A stretch of DNA of 64,000 bases from Paenibacillus sp. JDR-2. GTDB lineage: Bacteria; Bacillota; Bacilli; Paenibacillales; Paenibacillaceae. The translations under genes and the position numbers were made by a program. The notes beneath the pieces were generated by a model that saw nothing but the letters and a program-made list of their open reading frames with translations, did not search any database and was not told where the DNA came from. The stretch's first letter is position 1. Every line of letters begins with the position of its first letter. Shown one piece after another: positions 50,794 to 60,116 of this stretch. The stretch lies in assembly GCF_000023585.1 (NCBI RefSeq), contig NC_012914.1:2805001-2869000 (forward strand), read 5' to 3'.

Positions 50794-50846
50794 TTTCTCC
50801 CCCCTTGCAAGGTTAACGCAAAAAGTGGAGGAATGGTTGCTCTTGT

Positions 50847-52100
50847 TTATCCCGTGTGCGTGGTCTTTGCTTGATTTTTGACAAGCGGAGGCAGAACTAC
50901 AAAGTAATAAATGCTTACTCCAAGCATGCAGATCGCGAGGATGTAATGCAGCCAGCTAATGGAGATCCATGAAGGAAACGCCAATGCAACAAAGCCAAGA
51001 GCCAAGGAATGGCCCAGCATCATAACAGGATCGGTCAAAGCATTGACTTTCCCCATGAATTGCGGCGCAACAAGCTCGGGCATCCATCCGCCGATGACGA
51101 TATTAGCAGGTGCAAGAATAACCCCGGTTAGAAGAATAAGGCCAAGATAAACGTAGATTGACGTTATCGAGCCGATTGTAAACGCAAGAAGGCTGGCTAG
51201 GAAAAAACCGGCAATCATGACATTGGTTTTTGAGATTTTTTTTATGAGAACAGGTGCAATCATGCTCCCGATTAAGAAACCGATCCCGAGAAAAATCATA
51301 ATAAGGGAGGAATAGAGCAAATAATTTTCCGGACTTAGCTTGTATTTCATGACGAAAATCGGAAGAACGGCGAACACGCCATTCACGATACCGAAAAATA
51401 AGAAGCCGTGGATCAGGTTCAACAGCAGTTTATTGCGATAAATATATTGAATTCCCTGCGCGAAATCTTTCCATATGAGCGAAGCGCTAATATCGCGAAC
51501 CCGGCTTTTTCCGTTAGGAATTCGGGCAGCTTCGGGATATCTTCCCCATGCTATAAGCAAGCCGGAGATAATAAAGCTGATTGCATCAATAAGGATGGCA
51601 CCTTCAATCCCGAGCCAGTGATAGGCCGCTGCGCCAAGGCTTAATCCAAACAGCATGAATAATGCGCTTACGATCTGATTTAGTCCCGCTGCCTGAACAT
51701 ATTGTTCCTGCGCAAGACATCCTTGCACGAGTCCCATCTCGGCAGGTCCAAAGAATCGGGCTACCGCACTGCGAAGGAACAATACCAAGAAACAAAGAAA
51801 GAGCCAGTCGGAATGAACGCAAACAAGCAGGACGAATGTAAGCAATGTGCGGATCCAGTCACTATAAGCCGCAATGAACTTTCGGTCGAAGCGGTCGGCG
51901 ACAACTCCAACAATCCAGAATACGGCGAGAGTGGGGATCGAATACATAAGCTCCGCGGTTGAAGCGAGCGAAGGGCGGGAAGCAAATCTGTCAACGAGAT
52001 AATAAGCGAACGCCATATTGCCGATGACAGTTCCAAGCTGCGAAGCGATCGAAGCCATAAATAGCTTGTTAAACGCGGGATTGCGAAACAAAGTGATCAC
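50847..52100 (-). CDS. Major facilitator superfamily efflux transporter
   Basis: 417 residues with about 12 transmembrane helices and the MFS motif-A-like loop GVVADRFDRKF between helices 2 and 3. It resembles drug/macrolide exporters of the MFS_3 (MefA-like) group; the substrate is unknown. GTG 52100 is preceded by AGGAGG at seven bases. It is 20 bp after the tetR stop and is probably co-transcribed with and repressed by that gene. Confidence 0.88.
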   Translation of the reverse strand: MITLFRNPAFNKLFMASIASQLGTVIGNMAFAYYLVDRFASRPSLASTAELMYSIPTLAVFWIVGVVADRFDRKFIAAYSDWIRTLLTFVLLVCVHSDWLFLCFLVLFLRSAVARFFGPAEMGLVQGCLAQEQYVQAAGLNQIVSALFMLFGLSLGAAAYHWLGIEGAILIDAISFIISGLLIAWGRYPEAARIPNGKSRVRDISASLIWKDFAQGIQYIYRNKLLLNLIHGFLFFGIVNGVFAVLPIFVMKYKLSPENYLLYSSLIMIFLGIGFLIGSMIAPVLIKKISKTNVMIAGFFLASLLAFTIGSITSIYVYLGLILLTGVILAPANIVIGGWMPELVAPQFMGKVNALTDPVMMLGHSLALGFVALAFPSWISISWLHYILAICMLGVSIYYFVVLPPLVKNQAKTTHTG

Positions 52101-52120
52101 AGCTCATCCTCCTGTTGTTC

Positions 52121-52756
52121 CTATCCGTCCAGGGACGGATTTAATAAACGATAAAAATATTGGCTCATCTCTTCAAGCTGTACTGCTGTGCGCGCCATTT
52201 CAGCTCCAACGGCAACGGTCAGGGTTATGATGCCTTCCTGATAGGAACTGATGAGTCTGGCGATATCCGCCACCGGCTTTGCGGGATTAAATTCACCTTT
52301 GTCAATGCCAATCTGAAGTAGGCCCGATAAACGGTTTATTCCGTTCTCGTAACGTTGAAGGAGGAGGGCTCTTATTTCTTTGTCCCTCCAGCCGGTAAGG
52401 AAATATTCATAGAAGGCGGGAAGCAAGCTTTCATTTCCGGATAAACATAGCTCTTCTTTCAGCTGATTAATCTGATTGTTGATGATCGGCCAGATGCGGG
52501 GGCTCATGGCTAGAGCTTCCTTTAGCTGCTTGTCGTATTCCTCGTCTTGATGGTCCATCAATGCTTCGAAAATCTCTTCTTTGGTTTGGAAATATAAGTA
52601 GATCCACCCACGACTCATGCCCGCCTCGACTACAATGTCCTTTAATGTCGCTGCACCGTAGCCTTTGTCCGTAAACACTTGCTTTGCAGCTTCGAGAATT
52701 TGAAGCCTGCGTTGTTCCTTTTGATCGTTTGATATTTTAGGTGACATTTCCTGCAT
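52121..52756 (-). CDS. TetR-family transcriptional regulator
   Basis: 211 residues. The N-terminal HTH at about 15-65 (ILEAAKQVFTDKGYGAATLKDIVVEAGMSRGWIYLYFQTKEE) is classic TetR/AcrR; the C-terminal part is the ligand-binding helical domain. It starts at ATG 52756 with GGAAGG upstream; ATG 52747 is possible. Upstream lies a perfect inverted repeat that is likely its operator. It probably represses itself and the downstream MFS pump and releases on binding a toxic compound. Confidence 0.92.
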   Translation of the reverse strand: MQEMSPKISNDQKEQRRLQILEAAKQVFTDKGYGAATLKDIVVEAGMSRGWIYLYFQTKEEIFEALMDHQDEEYDKQLKEALAMSPRIWPIINNQINQLKEELCLSGNESLLPAFYEYFLTGWRDKEIRALLLQRYENGINRLSGLLQIGIDKGEFNPAKPVADIARLISSYQEGIITLTVAVGAEMARTAVQLEEMSQYFYRLLNPSLDG

Positions 52757-52770
52757 ACCAACCTTCCATT

Positions 52771-52820
52771 AAAATGAACCGCGTGTCATTTATTTATTAT
52801 AATGACACGCGGTTCATTTT
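52771..52820. promoter_or_regulatory. Perfect 20-bp inverted repeat: probable TetR operator
   Basis: The arms (52771-52790 and 52801-52820) are exact reverse complements around an AT-only ten-base centre. Each arm is itself a partial palindrome (AATGA...CGCG...TCATT), so two repressor dimers could bind 30 bp apart. It lies 14 bp upstream of the tetR start and between tetR and the divergent oxidoreductase gene. Confidence 0.8.
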
Positions 52821-52962
52821 ACAATCATTAGGATCAATCATTTTCCGTTTTTTCTCCTTTTATTTCCTGTTACTGCGGGTACCTGTATAACCGCCAACTG
52901 GCTGCCTTCCTTTGTTTTTTTCATAATGGAGGAGAACTTACAAGAAGAAGGAGGCGCTTCGT

Positions 52963-53955
52963 ATGCGTGCATTAATGATTCCACGGTTTGGCGAAGCTGA
53001 AGTATTGACCCTGACCCATTTGGAGGTTCCTGTACCTGGACTTTCAGAAGTTACGATAGATGTTGCTTTTGCGGGGGTTAACTACGCAGAGGTATTGTTC
53101 CGAAAAGGCGGCGTCCCGAAATTGCCTCTTCCATTCGTACCGGGAATCGAAGTTTCCGGCACGATTCGGGAGATAGGGGAGAAAGTAATGGGCCTGCGTC
53201 CCGGTCAGCCGGTTGCAGCCTTAACGATAGTTGGGGGCGGCGGTTATGCGGAGGTTGTCAAAGTGCCGGCAGAGTTTGTATTCCCGCTTGATGAAGCGGG
53301 AGGTCAAGTCAGCATGGAAAGCGCGGCAGCTTTCCCGTCGAATGTAACGACTGCGTACATGATTATTTCGAAGGTGTCCCGTATGCAGCATGGAGAGACG
53401 GTGCTGGTCCACGCGGCTGCGGGAGGTGTAGGCAGCGCAATCGGGCAGGTAGCGAAGGCGCTGGGGGCCGGACTTGTTATAGGAACGGTCGGAAGTCCCG
53501 ATAAAGTGGATTATGCGAAAGCCCTAGGTTATGACGAGGTCTATCTGCGGGAGGATTTCGAAGAGCAAGTAAGAGAGATGACGGTCGGGCAGGGAGTAGA
53601 CGTTGTGGTTGACCCGGTTGGCGGGTTGATGAGGGAAGCGTCGCTGCGGCTGCTTAAGCCTCTCGGAAGATTAATTGCAATGGGGAATGCCAGCGACGCC
53701 GAAGACGTGAAGCAATCCCTAAATGAATTATGGTTTACAAGCAAAACGGTATCCGGCTTTAACCTGCAGCTATTGAGTATGACGGCACCGCGGCTAGTGG
53801 CTGAATCCGCCAGAAAGGCCTTGGCTCTGGTAGCGAGCGGGGAGGTAAAAGTTGATGTTACCGGCCTTCTGCCGCTGCACAAGGCTGAAGAGGCCCATAG
53901 ACAAATCGAGGATAGAAAATCTACGGGCAAAATGGTATTAAAAGTGGGATCCTGA
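52963..53955 (+). CDS. NADPH:quinone oxidoreductase-type zinc-less MDR dehydrogenase
   Basis: 330 residues of the medium-chain dehydrogenase/reductase superfamily, QOR branch. GroES-like N-terminal half (AGVNYAEVLFRKG; PFVPGIEVSG), NADPH-binding motif VHAAAGGVGSAIGQVAKALGA near 148-168, and no catalytic or structural zinc cysteines. It likely reduces quinones or reactive enones. AAGGAGG precedes the ATG. It is divergent from tetR with the operator between, so it may share that regulation; it converges on the XRE gene 11 bp away. Confidence 0.88.
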   Translation: MRALMIPRFGEAEVLTLTHLEVPVPGLSEVTIDVAFAGVNYAEVLFRKGGVPKLPLPFVPGIEVSGTIREIGEKVMGLRPGQPVAALTIVGGGGYAEVVKVPAEFVFPLDEAGGQVSMESAAAFPSNVTTAYMIISKVSRMQHGETVLVHAAAGGVGSAIGQVAKALGAGLVIGTVGSPDKVDYAKALGYDEVYLREDFEEQVREMTVGQGVDVVVDPVGGLMREASLRLLKPLGRLIAMGNASDAEDVKQSLNELWFTSKTVSGFNLQLLSMTAPRLVAESARKALALVASGEVKVDVTGLLPLHKAEEAHRQIEDRKSTGKMVLKVGS

Positions 53956-53966
53956 CACGCGGACCG

Positions 53967-54794
53967 CTAACTGTCAAGCAACAGCTGCATTTTCTCTTGC
54001 GTACCGGTTCCTTCCACGGGAATGTAGACGCAGCAATGCGCGCTGCTGTTCCCGTTAATTTGGGAGAAGGTATTGATATTGAAGGTGAGCAGCCCAGCCT
54101 CGGGATGAAGAAGACGAATGGTCTTGATTGTCTTATCCATAATGTCATGCGTCGACCATAACTCGAGAAATTCGGGGCTTGCGCCCGTCAGCCGGTCGAT
54201 CAGCTTGCGGAAGGTCAGGTCGTTTAAATTTTTTTCATAACGTCCGCGAAGCACTCCGGCCGTATATTGGGCGTATTCTTCCCAATCCGGTACGGAACGG
54301 CGCAAATTTTCGTTCATAAACGTTAACCAGGCCATTGAGCGGTCTTCGGCGGGAACCGATGGGAAATCGAAAATAATCCGGCAGGCGGCAGCATTCCAGC
54401 TCAAAACCTCCGTACGTTCCGTCGCAATGAAAGCAGGGTAAGGAAGCTGATCGATAAGCTTTTCGATATCCGGAGACAACTGATTCACGGCTGGAGAAGG
54501 GTTTGGCAGCTCCAGGTTTGCCAGATGAAGCATATGCAGATGCTCATTCTTGCTTAGCTTCAGTGCCTGGGCGACGCTGTCCAGCACCTGTCTCGATGGG
54601 GTAGATGCACGCCCTTGCTCGAGCCAGGTATACCAGGTTGTACTGACATGGGCGAGCTGGGCGACCTCTTCGCGGCGGAGACCGGGGGTTCTTCGTTTGC
54701 CGTAACCGGGCGGAAGACCGGCATCGGAAGGATTCATTTTTTCCCTGCGCGATTTCAGAAATTGTCCGAGCAGGACTGCTTTTTGCTTATCCAT
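53967..54794 (-). CDS. XRE-family regulator with MmyB-like ligand domain
   Basis: 275 residues. N-terminal helix-turn-helix at about 5-85 with RRTPGLRREEVAQLAHVSTTWYTWLEQGR, and a C-terminal PAS-like MmyB domain (LPYPAFIATERTEVLSWNAAAC... near 116-135, then WLTFMNENLRRSVPDWEEYA). Such proteins often repress or activate an adjacent oxidoreductase or transporter gene. GAGGAGG precedes the ATG. The convergent quinone oxidoreductase gene is a plausible target. Confidence 0.9.
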   Translation of the reverse strand: MDKQKAVLLGQFLKSRREKMNPSDAGLPPGYGKRRTPGLRREEVAQLAHVSTTWYTWLEQGRASTPSRQVLDSVAQALKLSKNEHLHMLHLANLELPNPSPAVNQLSPDIEKLIDQLPYPAFIATERTEVLSWNAAACRIIFDFPSVPAEDRSMAWLTFMNENLRRSVPDWEEYAQYTAGVLRGRYEKNLNDLTFRKLIDRLTGASPEFLELWSTHDIMDKTIKTIRLLHPEAGLLTFNINTFSQINGNSSAHCCVYIPVEGTGTQEKMQLLLDS

Positions 54795-54828
54795 TTGGCA
54801 TAATCCTCCTCGTTCCTATATACCCCTC

Positions 54829-54857
54829 ATTATACTCGGGGATAGGGATGGAACAAA
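54829..54857 (-). promoter_or_regulatory. Candidate promoter of the XRE gene
   Basis: On the minus strand TTTGTT (54857-54852), 17 bases, consensus TATAAT (54834-54829). A CCCC...GGGG short inverted repeat surrounds the -10 box and could be an operator. Confidence 0.5.
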
Positions 54858-54891
54858 AGTTAGTCGTTGTCCTGTTGAACCCATGCAAAGA

Positions 54892-54930
54892 GGCGTCCTT
54901 TCCGCGTGAGAGGGCGCATTTTTATTTTTT
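54892..54930 (+). terminator. Plus-strand terminator in the 385-bp gap before the ABC genes
   Basis: GCGTCCT/AGGGCGC stem (one G-T pair) followed by ATTTTTATTTTTTTT. No plus-strand gene ends nearby except the quinone oxidoreductase 0.9 kb upstream. The remainder of 54.8-55.18 kb is AT-rich and holds the XRE promoter and the ABC promoter but no ORF I would call. Confidence 0.65.
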
Positions 54931-55101
54931 TTAAAATCTTTTCTATGGCGCTTTTACATATCTCTGTGTGTTTCTGTGCAAAAATGGAGGAATTGCCACA
55001 CATCTGGGATGATTATGGATTATTTAGGAGGATACCCCTCTAATCTTTCCCGATTCGCCATAATCGGCTGTTTCAGCTAAATATACGTGATTATCTACTG
55101 T

Positions 55102-55131
55102 TTGCGCGGGTCTCGCCGTTACTGCTAATAT
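55102..55131 (+). promoter_or_regulatory. Candidate promoter of the ABC transporter operon
   Basis: TTGCGC (55102-55107), 18 bases, TAATAT (55126-55131), about 45 bp upstream of the TTG start. Confidence 0.4.
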
Positions 55132-55179
55132 TCATTGCATAATTATACTTACAAATAAAGAACGGGGAGATGGATTTAC

Positions 55180-56964
55180 TTGGACGTCTTTAGGCAATTG
55201 AAACGGTTTTATTGGGTTGAGCGAAGGTACCTGCTGTCATCCATTATTTGTTTGATGTTTGCGACCGCGCTTGGCCTGGTGTATCCGAATTTGCTGCGTT
55301 ACTTGATTGACAATGTTATCAAGCCAAAAGACTTTGACAAAGTGCCGATGTTAGCTCTTACCGTCGTAGGGGTCGTTACCCTGAAAGGATTCATGCAGTT
55401 TCTGCACGGATTTTTTGGCGGCAGGCTCGGCAACCGGGTAGTCTTCCGCATGCGCAACGCCTGTTACGACAAACTTCAAACGCTTTCATTTCAATATTAC
55501 GATAAAGCGAAAACCGGCGATTTGATGTCGAGGCTAACGGCCGATCTTGAAGCAATACGCCAATTTATCGGCTTTGGCTTTGCCCAGATTCTGAACGTGG
55601 CGCTGATGATTCTGTTCGGCGGAGCGATGATGATGTCGATCGACTGGAGGCTGACGCTGATTACGCTGGTCACGATCCCGTTCCTTGCTTTTACGGCAAT
55701 CCGCTTCGAGAAACGGATTCATCCGGCCTTCCGCGAAATGCGTAAAGCGATGAGTAATCTGACAACGGCGGTTCAGGAAAATATTACGGGCGTGCGGACG
55801 GTCAAATCCTTTGCCCGCGAACCTCATGAGGTAGATAAATTCTCAAAGCGCAACGAGCAATACAAGGCGAACCAGATTGGCGCCTCCTCGATTTGGGCGA
55901 AGTTTTTCCCATCGATGGAGCTTCTCGCCAACGTAAGCGTCGTCATCCTGCTGGTGGCAGGCGGTACGATGGTTATCCGCGGGTCTTTAACGCTTGGCGA
56001 ACTGGTAGCCTTCTTCAGTTTAATCTGGTACATCATTGGTCCGATGTGGGGGATTGGCTTCCATATCAATAACTATACCCAGTCCAAAGCCTCCGGCGAG
56101 CGGATTATGGAGCTGCTTAATACTCATGTTCATGTCCAAAGCATCGAAAACGCCGTTGAAGTGGATAAAGAAGTGGTTAGAGGCCATGTCCGCTTTGAGA
56201 ACGTGACGTTTAATTATCCGGACAAAACGCCTGCGGTCACGAACATTAACATCGACGCACCGCCGGGCAAAGTTGTTGGTCTGCTTGGGGCAACGGGCTC
56301 GGGCAAATCCACCATTATTCAACTCATGATGAGGGCTTATAACGTAAAAACGGGCCGGGTTACTCTTGACGGCATCGATATTCAGAATCTGGATGTCCAA
56401 ACCCTGCGCAGCCAAATTGCGCCGGTATTTCAGGAGACCTTCCTGTTCTCGGCTTCGATCCGTACCAACATTGCCTATGGGGAAAAAAATGTAACGGACG
56501 AACAGATTATCCGCGCAGCCAAGCTTGCGAAAGCGCATGATTTCATTATGGAGCTGCCGCTTGGCTATGATACGATCGTTGGCGAGAGAGGGATGGGCTT
56601 ATCCGGCGGACAGAAGCAGCGTATCGCGATTGCCCGCGCCCTGATCCGTAATCCCCGGATTCTTATTCTGGACGATGCGACCAGCGCCGTCGATATGGAG
56701 ACGGAACACGAGATCCAGGCCGGCTTTAAAGAGCTGATGGCCGGACGGACTACGTTTATCATTGCGCACCGGATTTCCTCGCTCCGCCATGCAGACGAAA
56801 TTATCGTACTCGATAACGGACATATCGTGCAGCGCGGTACGCATAACGAGCTGATTGCCGAGCATGGACCTTATCGCGAAACCTATAACATTCAATATGC
56901 CGATCGGCCGCTTGCGAACCTCGATTCTTCGGTACCGGAGCGGAAAAGGAGCGTTGTTCAATGA
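55180..56964 (+). CDS. ABC exporter half-transporter, subunit with degenerate catalytic site
   Basis: 594 residues: six transmembrane helices (about 1-310) and an ATPase domain. Walker A GATGSGKST, signature LSGGQKQR and Walker B ILILDDATSA, in which the catalytic Glu is replaced by Asp. A TTG start at 55180 lies nine bases after GGGGAGA; the nearby ATG at 55170 is in another frame. It overlaps the second subunit by ATGA. The pair resembles the Bacillus YfiBC, YknUV and BmrCD multidrug exporters. Confidence 0.92.
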   Translation: MDVFRQLKRFYWVERRYLLSSIICLMFATALGLVYPNLLRYLIDNVIKPKDFDKVPMLALTVVGVVTLKGFMQFLHGFFGGRLGNRVVFRMRNACYDKLQTLSFQYYDKAKTGDLMSRLTADLEAIRQFIGFGFAQILNVALMILFGGAMMMSIDWRLTLITLVTIPFLAFTAIRFEKRIHPAFREMRKAMSNLTTAVQENITGVRTVKSFAREPHEVDKFSKRNEQYKANQIGASSIWAKFFPSMELLANVSVVILLVAGGTMVIRGSLTLGELVAFFSLIWYIIGPMWGIGFHINNYTQSKASGERIMELLNTHVHVQSIENAVEVDKEVVRGHVRFENVTFNYPDKTPAVTNINIDAPPGKVVGLLGATGSGKSTIIQLMMRAYNVKTGRVTLDGIDIQNLDVQTLRSQIAPVFQETFLFSASIRTNIAYGEKNVTDEQIIRAAKLAKAHDFIMELPLGYDTIVGERGMGLSGGQKQRIAIARALIRNPRILILDDATSAVDMETEHEIQAGFKELMAGRTTFIIAHRISSLRHADEIIVLDNGHIVQRGTHNELIAEHGPYRETYNIQYADRPLANLDSSVPERKRSVVQ

Positions 56965-58808
56965 GCAGTTCGAATAAGGAACTGAAGGATAGAATCAAGA
57001 ATGCAAGCGATAAAAAGGAACGGTTTATTTACCAGGATGACGATGCGATCGAAAAGCCGTTCAACTGGTCCCAGATGCGGCGCTTGTTCATTTATATGAA
57101 GCCGTATACGCGCCAACTGATTCCGGTGATTGTCGCCATGATTATCGGCACGATTACCAGACTGACCATTCCGGCCTTAACCATCGTGGCGATTGACCAG
57201 GCTATTCAGCCGGAGAATGGCGATACGAGCTACGGTAAGCTCTATTTGGTTGCAGGCATTATGGTGGCTCTTTTCATTATCCAGTGGGCTTCCAACCAGT
57301 ATCGGATCAAGTATACGAACATTATCGGCCAGAAGGTTATTTATGACCTCCGCCATCACCTATTTCAGCATATTCAGAAGCTGTCGTTCCGTTTCTACGA
57401 CAAGCGTCCTGCGGGCTCCGTGCTTGTGCGGGTAACCAATGACGTTAACGCCCTGCAGGATTTATTCACGAACGGTGTTGTCAACTCGCTTATGGACTGC
57501 GTGCAGCTTGCAGGTATCGTGATCATTCTTCTGATCTGGAACTTCAAGCTTGGCCTTGCCGTGATGATTACGGTTCCGATTATGTTCCTTGTCTCGTCCA
57601 CGCTCCGCAAGCGGATCCGCTTCGCCTGGCAGGATGTGCGCAAGAAGCAGTCGCGGATCAACTCCCACTTGAACGAAAGCATTCAAGGGATGAAAATTAC
57701 GCAGGCCTACGTACAGGAAAAAGAAAACATGCGTTTCTTCGAGAACATGAATGCGGTCAACGTAAAAGCGTGGAATAAGGCTTCCGCGCTTAACCAGACG
57801 TTTGGCCCGGTTATCGAGGTTACTTCGGCAATCGGTACGTTTATCTTATTCTGGTACGGATCTTATTTGATTGAGCATCAGGAGATTACCGTTGGTCTGC
57901 TCGTCGGCTTTGCCAACTATGTCGGCAACTTCTGGGATCCGATCAACCGCCTTGGCCAGGTGTATAACCAGCTGCTTGTCGCGATGGCTTCGTCCGAGCG
58001 TATCTTCGAGTTTATCGACGAAGAGCCGACTGTAGGCGAACTGGAATACGCCAAGCCGCTTGCCAGCATCCGAGGCGACGTGCATTTCGATAATATTGTG
58101 TTCGAGTACGAGAAAGGGCGCCCTGCGCTGCATGGCATCAGCATAAATGTAAAAGCCGGCCAGTCCATTGCGCTTGTTGGCCATACCGGATCCGGCAAAA
58201 GTACGATTATTAACTTGCTCTGCCGCTTCTATGATCCGGTTTCCGGCGTTGTCCGGATTGACGGTCAAGACATTCGCAACATTACGCTTGACAGTCTTCG
58301 TTCTCAAGTAGGTCTAGTAATGCAGGATACCTTTATTTTCTCGGGTACAATCCGCGACAATATCCGTTATGGCTGCTTGGACGCAACGGACAACGAGATT
58401 GTAGAGGCTGCCAAAGCCGTTAACGCGCATGATTTCATCATGTCTCTGCCTGACGGCTACGATACGGAAGTCGAGGAGCGGGGGAATGTTCTGTCGATGG
58501 GACAGCGCCAGCTGCTTTCCTTTGCCCGCGCCTTGCTGGCTGATCCGCGCGTGCTTATTCTGGACGAAGCGACGGCAAGCATTGATACCGAGACGGAGCT
58601 GAAGATCCAGGAGGCGCTTAAGACGCTGCTGAAGGGACGTACTTCGTTTATGATCGCCCACCGTCTGTCAACGATCCGCAATGCGGACGAAATTATCGTT
58701 CTGGATCATGGCCGGATCGTGGAGCAAGGCAATCATGACGCTCTAATCAAGAAAAACGGCGTTTATAACGGTCTTATCGAAGCCCAATATCGATTCTTGT
58801 CGGCCTAG
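56961..58808 (+). CDS. ABC exporter half-transporter, second subunit
   Basis: 615 residues with a longer charged N terminus, six transmembrane helices (about 40-340) and an ATPase domain: Walker A GHTGSGKST, signature LSMGQRQL (Gly to Met), Walker B VLILDEATAS with a normal catalytic Glu. Combined with the first subunit, one composite site has Asp in Walker B plus LSMGQ, and the other is canonical. This is the pattern of asymmetric heterodimeric exporters. Substrate unknown, probably drugs or lipids. Confidence 0.93.
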   Translation: MSSSNKELKDRIKNASDKKERFIYQDDDAIEKPFNWSQMRRLFIYMKPYTRQLIPVIVAMIIGTITRLTIPALTIVAIDQAIQPENGDTSYGKLYLVAGIMVALFIIQWASNQYRIKYTNIIGQKVIYDLRHHLFQHIQKLSFRFYDKRPAGSVLVRVTNDVNALQDLFTNGVVNSLMDCVQLAGIVIILLIWNFKLGLAVMITVPIMFLVSSTLRKRIRFAWQDVRKKQSRINSHLNESIQGMKITQAYVQEKENMRFFENMNAVNVKAWNKASALNQTFGPVIEVTSAIGTFILFWYGSYLIEHQEITVGLLVGFANYVGNFWDPINRLGQVYNQLLVAMASSERIFEFIDEEPTVGELEYAKPLASIRGDVHFDNIVFEYEKGRPALHGISINVKAGQSIALVGHTGSGKSTIINLLCRFYDPVSGVVRIDGQDIRNITLDSLRSQVGLVMQDTFIFSGTIRDNIRYGCLDATDNEIVEAAKAVNAHDFIMSLPDGYDTEVEERGNVLSMGQRQLLSFARALLADPRVLILDEATASIDTETELKIQEALKTLLKGRTSFMIAHRLSTIRNADEIIVLDHGRIVEQGNHDALIKKNGVYNGLIEAQYRFLSA

Positions 58809-58823
58809 TATTGATTTTTAGTT

Positions 58824-58920
58824 AAAGAACCTCCACAATGGAAGAAAATAAACCAGACTTCGAGGAATACAAGGATATTCCTTTCACTCGTCGCTGGGTT
58901 CTTCCGGGAGGTTCTTTTTT
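58824..58920 (+). promoter_or_regulatory. Long hairpin before purT enclosing its ribosome-binding site
   Basis: AAAGAACCTCC (58824-58834) pairs with GGAGGTTCTTT (58907-58917); GGAAGAA with TTCTTCC just inside; further inner stems (CCAG/CTGG, CGAG/CTCG, AGGAAT/ATTCCT) continue to a small loop. A T run follows, so it can act as an intrinsic terminator for the ABC operon. The 3' arm is also the GGGAGG Shine-Dalgarno of purT, so folding would block both transcription and translation of purT. Confidence 0.7.
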
Positions 58921-58923
58921 ATT

Positions 58924-60102
58924 ATGTATGGATCACCATTGACAACGAATGCACGCAAGCTTCTTCTGCTCGGCTCGGGCGAGCTTGGCAAGGAGGTTGC
59001 GCTTGAGGCACAGCGCCTTGGCGTAGAGACTATTGCGGTTGACCGCTATGCGAATGCGCCGGCGATGCAGGTTGCCCATCGTTGCCATGTTACGGATATG
59101 CTTGACGGTGCCGCAATCAGACGGATTATCGAAGACGAGAAGCCGGACTTTATCGTTCCGGAGATTGAAGCGATTGCTACCGAAACGCTGCTGGAGCTTG
59201 AGCAAGAAGGCTTTAATGTCATCCCTACGGCACGCGCGGCTCGTCTGACGATGGACCGCGAGGGTATCCGCCGTCTGGCGGCCGAGACGCTTGGTCTGCC
59301 AACGGCTCCTTATCAGTTCGCGGATTCGCTTGACGAGCTAAAGGCCGCTGTCAAAGAAATAGGTCTGCCTTGCGTAATCAAGCCGATTATGAGCTCTTCG
59401 GGCAAAGGGCAAAGCGTTTGCAAGACGGAAGCTGACATCGAAAGCTGCTGGAATTATGCGATGGAAGGCGGCCGCGCGAAAAAAGCGCGGATTATCGTGG
59501 AGGGCTTTGTTACGTTTGAATCCGAAATTACGCTTCTTACGATCCGTTCGGTATCCGGGACAAGCTTCTGCGCGCCAATCGGCCATGTTCAGAAGGATGG
59601 AGACTATATCGAGTCCTGGCAGCCTCATCATATGACTCCGGAGCAAATCAAGCAAGCGGAAGATATTGCATTGCGAATTACGGACGAGCTAGGAGGCTAC
59701 GGCTTGTACGGAGTAGAGCTGTTTATTACCCGGGACGGCGTTCTGTTCAGCGAAGTATCTCCTCGTCCGCATGATACAGGCATGGTCACAATGGCGACGC
59801 AGGATCTGTCGGAGTTCGCCCTGCATGTACGCGCCATCCTCGGTTTCCCGATCCCTACGATCCGTCTGCTTACGCCTGGGGCAACCCATACGCTGAAGGC
59901 TGACCGGGAGTCGGCTTCCTTCCGTATCGGCGGCGTTGAACAAGCGCTTGCTCTGCCCAACACGCAGGTGCGCGTCTTTGGCAAGCCGGAGACAAAAGTC
60001 GGCCGTCGTATGGCAGTTGCCTTAAGCTCCGCGGGCAGCGTAGACGAGGCTCGTGATCTTGCTCGCCAAGCAGCGGAATCTCTCTATATCCAGTACGATT
60101 AA
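58924..60102 (+). CDS. purT: Formate-dependent phosphoribosylglycinamide formyltransferase PurT
   Basis: 392-residue ATP-grasp enzyme that formylates GAR using formate and ATP, a folate-independent alternative to PurN in purine synthesis. Motifs: [20 protein letters not shown] at the N terminus, [19 protein letters not shown] in the ATP-grasp domain, [23 protein letters not shown] and [13 protein letters not shown]. The GGGAGG ribosome-binding site is 12 bases upstream, within the hairpin. It is monocistronic, between two terminators. Confidence 0.95.
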   Translation: MYGSPLTTNARKLLLLGSGELGKEVALEAQRLGVETIAVDRYANAPAMQVAHRCHVTDMLDGAAIRRIIEDEKPDFIVPEIEAIATETLLELEQEGFNVIPTARAARLTMDREGIRRLAAETLGLPTAPYQFADSLDELKAAVKEIGLPCVIKPIMSSSGKGQSVCKTEADIESCWNYAMEGGRAKKARIIVEGFVTFESEITLLTIRSVSGTSFCAPIGHVQKDGDYIESWQPHHMTPEQIKQAEDIALRITDELGGYGLYGVELFITRDGVLFSEVSPRPHDTGMVTMATQDLSEFALHVRAILGFPIPTIRLLTPGATHTLKADRESASFRIGGVEQALALPNTQVRVFGKPETKVGRRMAVALSSAGSVDEARDLARQAAESLYIQYD

Positions 60103-60116
60103 TCAGACATCTTAGC

